Both the position numbers and the translations under genes were made by a program. The notes under the pieces were generated by a model, which was not told the DNA's origin, made no database searches, and saw only the letters and a list, made by a program, of their open reading frames with translations. Shown one piece after another: positions 5,462 through 7,344 of a stretch of 7,344 bases of DNA. The stretch spans positions 1-7,344 of the forward strand of contig JAPTWR010000152.1 of the NCBI GenBank assembly GCA_028065135.1. Direction: 5' to 3'. The stretch is from Acidithiobacillus sp. GTDB lineage: Bacteria; Pseudomonadota; Gammaproteobacteria; Acidithiobacillales; Acidithiobacillaceae. The first letter of the stretch is position 1. Every line of letters starts with the position of its first letter.

Positions 5462-5859
5462 ATCCCGCCTCGATGCCTGACGAAAATGCGGTGTAGCAGC
5501 CGGTACCAGCCCGGCACCCGCCCCGGCCGGTGTACTTTTGCCTCCGGGGGCCGGCGCGGTGGCAGGGAGACATTGGGCGGATAAATATCCACCAGCGTTG
5601 CGCCCCAACTGCTGCGATCGTTGGCCAGATGAAAGCCCCGGACCACGGGCTCGCGCCGGAGAATGGCATGTACCGTTTCGCGCAGCACGCCTTTGCCCTT
5701 ACCGTGGATGATACGGATTTTCGTGATATGCCTGATCCGGCAGGCATGAAGATATTCGCGGATCAGGTCGGGCACTTCCTGGGGGCGAAAGGTATGCAGG
5801 TCGAGGACTCCGTCAATGGGTGCCTGTACGGGATGCGTATTCGGGTCGGGGTTTTTCAC
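5458..5859 (-). CDS. Smr-domain protein (MutS2 C-terminal-like nuclease domain)
   Basis: The 133-residue protein carries a single Smr domain: LDLHTF (19-24), IIHGKGKGVLRETV (50-63, the HGKGxGxLR signature), and the terminal strand WGATLVDIY (85-93). Smr domains of MutS2 and of stand-alone proteins such as YdaL have DNA nicking or RNA endonuclease activity in characterised cases; the LDLH and HGKG histidines are present. After the domain comes a 40-residue Arg/His/Pro-rich basic tail (about 94-133) that could bind nucleic acid. The start codon is GTG at 5857-5859: an in-frame TGA lies five codons upstream, so no earlier start exists, and GAAGG lies 9 nt before it. It follows the oxidoreductase gene by 46 nt with no terminator seen and overlaps the aldolase start by 4 nt. 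Confidence 0.85.
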   Translation of the reverse strand: MKNPDPNTHPVQAPIDGVLDLHTFRPQEVPDLIREYLHACRIRHITKIRIIHGKGKGVLRETVHAILRREPVVRGFHLANDRSSWGATLVDIYPPNVSLPPRRPPEAKVHRPGRVPGWYRLLHRIFVRHRGGI

Positions 5860-5905
5860 CGGCTCGCACCTTCAGCGCGCGGCAACTGAGACGGGATGCC
5901 AGCCA

Positions 5906-7344
5906 TCAGAGTAAAACCCGCTCGATACCTCCCTGGTGCGCGGCATCGATAAAACCTTGCTGCCACTGCGGTCCAAGTATCTTGCGCGCAAGTTCCACGA
6001 CGATGTAGTCGGTGTCGAGACCCGTATCTTCACGGTAGCGTTCCAGACCCTGCTGGCAGGCTGGGCAACTGGTGAGCAGTCTGACGTTGCCCCCCTCGGC
6101 CCGTGCGCCGCCGGTGAGTTGCAGGATGCCCTCCTTGAGGATCTCTTCCTTGCGGAAACGGAGCTGGGTGGCGATATCCGGGCGACTGCTGGCCAGAGTG
6201 CCCGCCTCACCACAGCAACGCGCGGAGTCCAGCACCTGCTGCCCGAGCAGTTGCGATACCACGGCCTGGGGTTTGTGGGTTTTCATGGGACTGTGACAGG
6301 GATCGTGGTAGAGATATTGGACGCCCTCCACACCATCGAGGGCGACGCCCTTTTCCATCAGGTACTCGTGAATGTCCAGCAGGCGGCAGCCAGGGAAAAT
6401 CTGCTGAAACTGGTACTGCAGAAGTTGATCCATGCAGGTGCCACACGACAGAATCACGGTCTTGATATCCAGGTAGTTCAGTGTGTTCGCTACACGATGA
6501 AAGAGCACCTGATTGCGCACCGAGATTTCCTGGCCTTTGTCTTCCTGGCCACCGGCCGTCTGCGGATAGCCACAGCAGAGATAGCCGGGTGGCAATACGG
6601 TCTGCGCACCGACGTGATGCAACATGGCCAGCGTGGCCAGACCGATATCGCTGAAGAGCCGCTCGCTGCCACAACCAGGAAAGTAGAATACCGCATCGCT
6701 GTCCTCCGCCACTTTGGCGCTGTCCCGGATGATGGGGACGGTTTTATCGTCGACGATGGCGAGGAGCTGGCGCATGGTCCGCGCGCCCATGTCTGCAGGC
6801 AGCGGTTTGCGCAGGAAGTGGATGACTTCGGCGCGCAACGCGGCTTTGCCGGTGGTGGCCGGCGGTGGTCCCTTGGGTAGCAGTGGCTTGAAGATTCTGT
6901 GGGCGAGTGCCTGCGCTTTGTAGGCGGTTTGCAGCACACCTTGCCGTATTAAATGAACCCTGCGTGGTTCCGTGGTGTTGAGGTAGAGCATGGCGAGACG
7001 CGTGCCCATATTGAACGATTTCTCTCCGCGGGCACGGAGAATGTTGCGCATCTGAATGGAAACCTTGCCAAAATCGATATCCACCGGGCAGGGAGTCTCA
7101 CATTTGTGGCAAGTGGTACAGTGGTCGGCCACGTCGTTGAGGGCTGCAAAATGCTGCTGGGATACTCCGCGCCGGGTCTGTTCCTCGTAAAGGAAGGCCT
7201 CGATGAGCAGGCCGGTGGCGAGGATTTTGTTGCGCGGCGAATAAAGCAGGTTGGCGCGGGGGATATGGGTCATGCAGACCGGCTTGCACTTGCCGCAGCG
7301 CAGGCAGTCCTTGATCTCACGATTCAGGGCGCCCAGCGCGCTGG
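5906..7344 (-). CDS. Fe-S (CCG-domain) oxidoreductase, C-terminal part of a probable FAD-linked 2-hydroxyacid dehydrogenase (5'-partial)
   Basis: The frame is open through the window's right edge, so the N-terminus is missing; the ATG at 7273 is internal. Two ferredoxin-type clusters come first: CxxCxxCxxxC coded at 7274-7306 (CLRCGKCKPVC), and CTTCHKCETPCP (7088-7120). Two CCG repeats follow, counting residues from Met 7273: Cys201, Cys233-Cys234-Gly, Cys277/Cys280; then Cys326, Cys353-Cys354-Gly, Cys403/Cys406. The HdrB/GlcF-type CCG repeats bind Fe-S clusters or pass electrons. This order matches the C-terminal half of large DUF3683-type FAD/FMN oxidoreductases (about 1,200-1,300 residues) that also contain a GlcD-like FAD domain, expected beyond the edge. 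A separate GlcF/LldE-like subunit is a less likely alternative because the extra N-terminal sequence continues. Likely role: oxidising lactate, glycolate or a similar acid and passing electrons to quinone or cytochrome. Confidence 0.85.
   Translation of the reverse strand, partial: SALGALNREIKDCLRCGKCKPVCMTHIPRANLLYSPRNKILATGLLIEAFLYEEQTRRGVSQQHFAALNDVADHCTTCHKCETPCPVDIDFGKVSIQMRNILRARGEKSFNMGTRLAMLYLNTTEPRRVHLIRQGVLQTAYKAQALAHRIFKPLLPKGPPPATTGKAALRAEVIHFLRKPLPADMGARTMRQLLAIVDDKTVPIIRDSAKVAEDSDAVFYFPGCGSERLFSDIGLATLAMLHHVGAQTVLPPGYLCCGYPQTAGGQEDKGQEISVRNQVLFHRVANTLNYLDIKTVILSCGTCMDQLLQYQFQQIFPGCRLLDIHEYLMEKGVALDGVEGVQYLYHDPCHSPMKTHKPQAVVSQLLGQQVLDSARCCGEAGTLASSRPDIATQLRFRKEEILKEGILQLTGGARAEGGNVRLLTSCPACQQGLERYREDTGLDTDYIVVELARKILGPQWQQGFIDAAHQGGIERVLL

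Noticed and set aside
4967..5584. Plus-strand 205-codon frame
   Set aside because: It is antisense to the aldolase and Smr genes, both of which have intact catalytic motifs and good start signals on the other strand.
5936..6880. Plus-strand 314-codon frame
   Set aside because: It is antisense to the Fe-S oxidoreductase, whose four cysteine motifs make the minus strand certain.

Overview
The window is a GC-rich piece of a proteobacterial chromosome. The intact proteins (an ExoX-type exonuclease, a YccA/BI-1 membrane protein, a YdcH protein, a yajQ relic, and a large FAD/Fe-S oxidoreductase tail of the DUF3683 kind) suggest a beta/gammaproteobacterium or an Acidithiobacillus-like relative. That placement is inferred from protein style, not from a marker gene.

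Left part (1-1244) is eroded accessory DNA. It holds the end of an unrecognised reading frame, an ABC-transporter ATPase tail cut off just before its Walker B motif, a minus-strand reading frame interrupted by a stop codon, a 74-bp segment bounded by perfect 10-bp inverted repeats, and a strong-looking promoter whose -35 box lies inside one of those repeats and which faces no convincing gene.

Centre-left (1245-3049): a small YdcH/DUF465 gene on the minus strand, a decayed and internally deleted yajQ on the plus strand, and an intact family-4-type glycosyltransferase starting immediately after the ancestral yajQ stop codon.

Centre (3243-4862): a BI-1/YccA membrane protein on the minus strand with a stem-loop just after its stop codon and a perfect 15-bp palindrome in its upstream region. 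Divergent from it is exoX, a DEDDh exonuclease with its C-terminal FGK-type domain.

Right part (4835-7344): a tight minus-strand operon, read right to left. It contains the C-terminal half or less of a CCG-type Fe-S oxidoreductase (cut by the window edge), a GTG-started Smr-domain protein, and a class II aldolase/adducin protein whose start overlaps the smr stop by 4 nt. The last gene overlaps the convergent exoX tail by 28 nt. The operon pairs a probable 2-hydroxyacid dehydrogenase with an aldolase-type enzyme, so a small-molecule oxidation/retro-aldol role is plausible but unproven.

I did not find a CRISPR array, tRNA, rRNA or complete insertion sequence. No obviously new multi-gene system is visible. 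The most informative items are the relic genes, the orphan promoter, and the conserved-looking oxidoreductase-Smr-aldolase operon.
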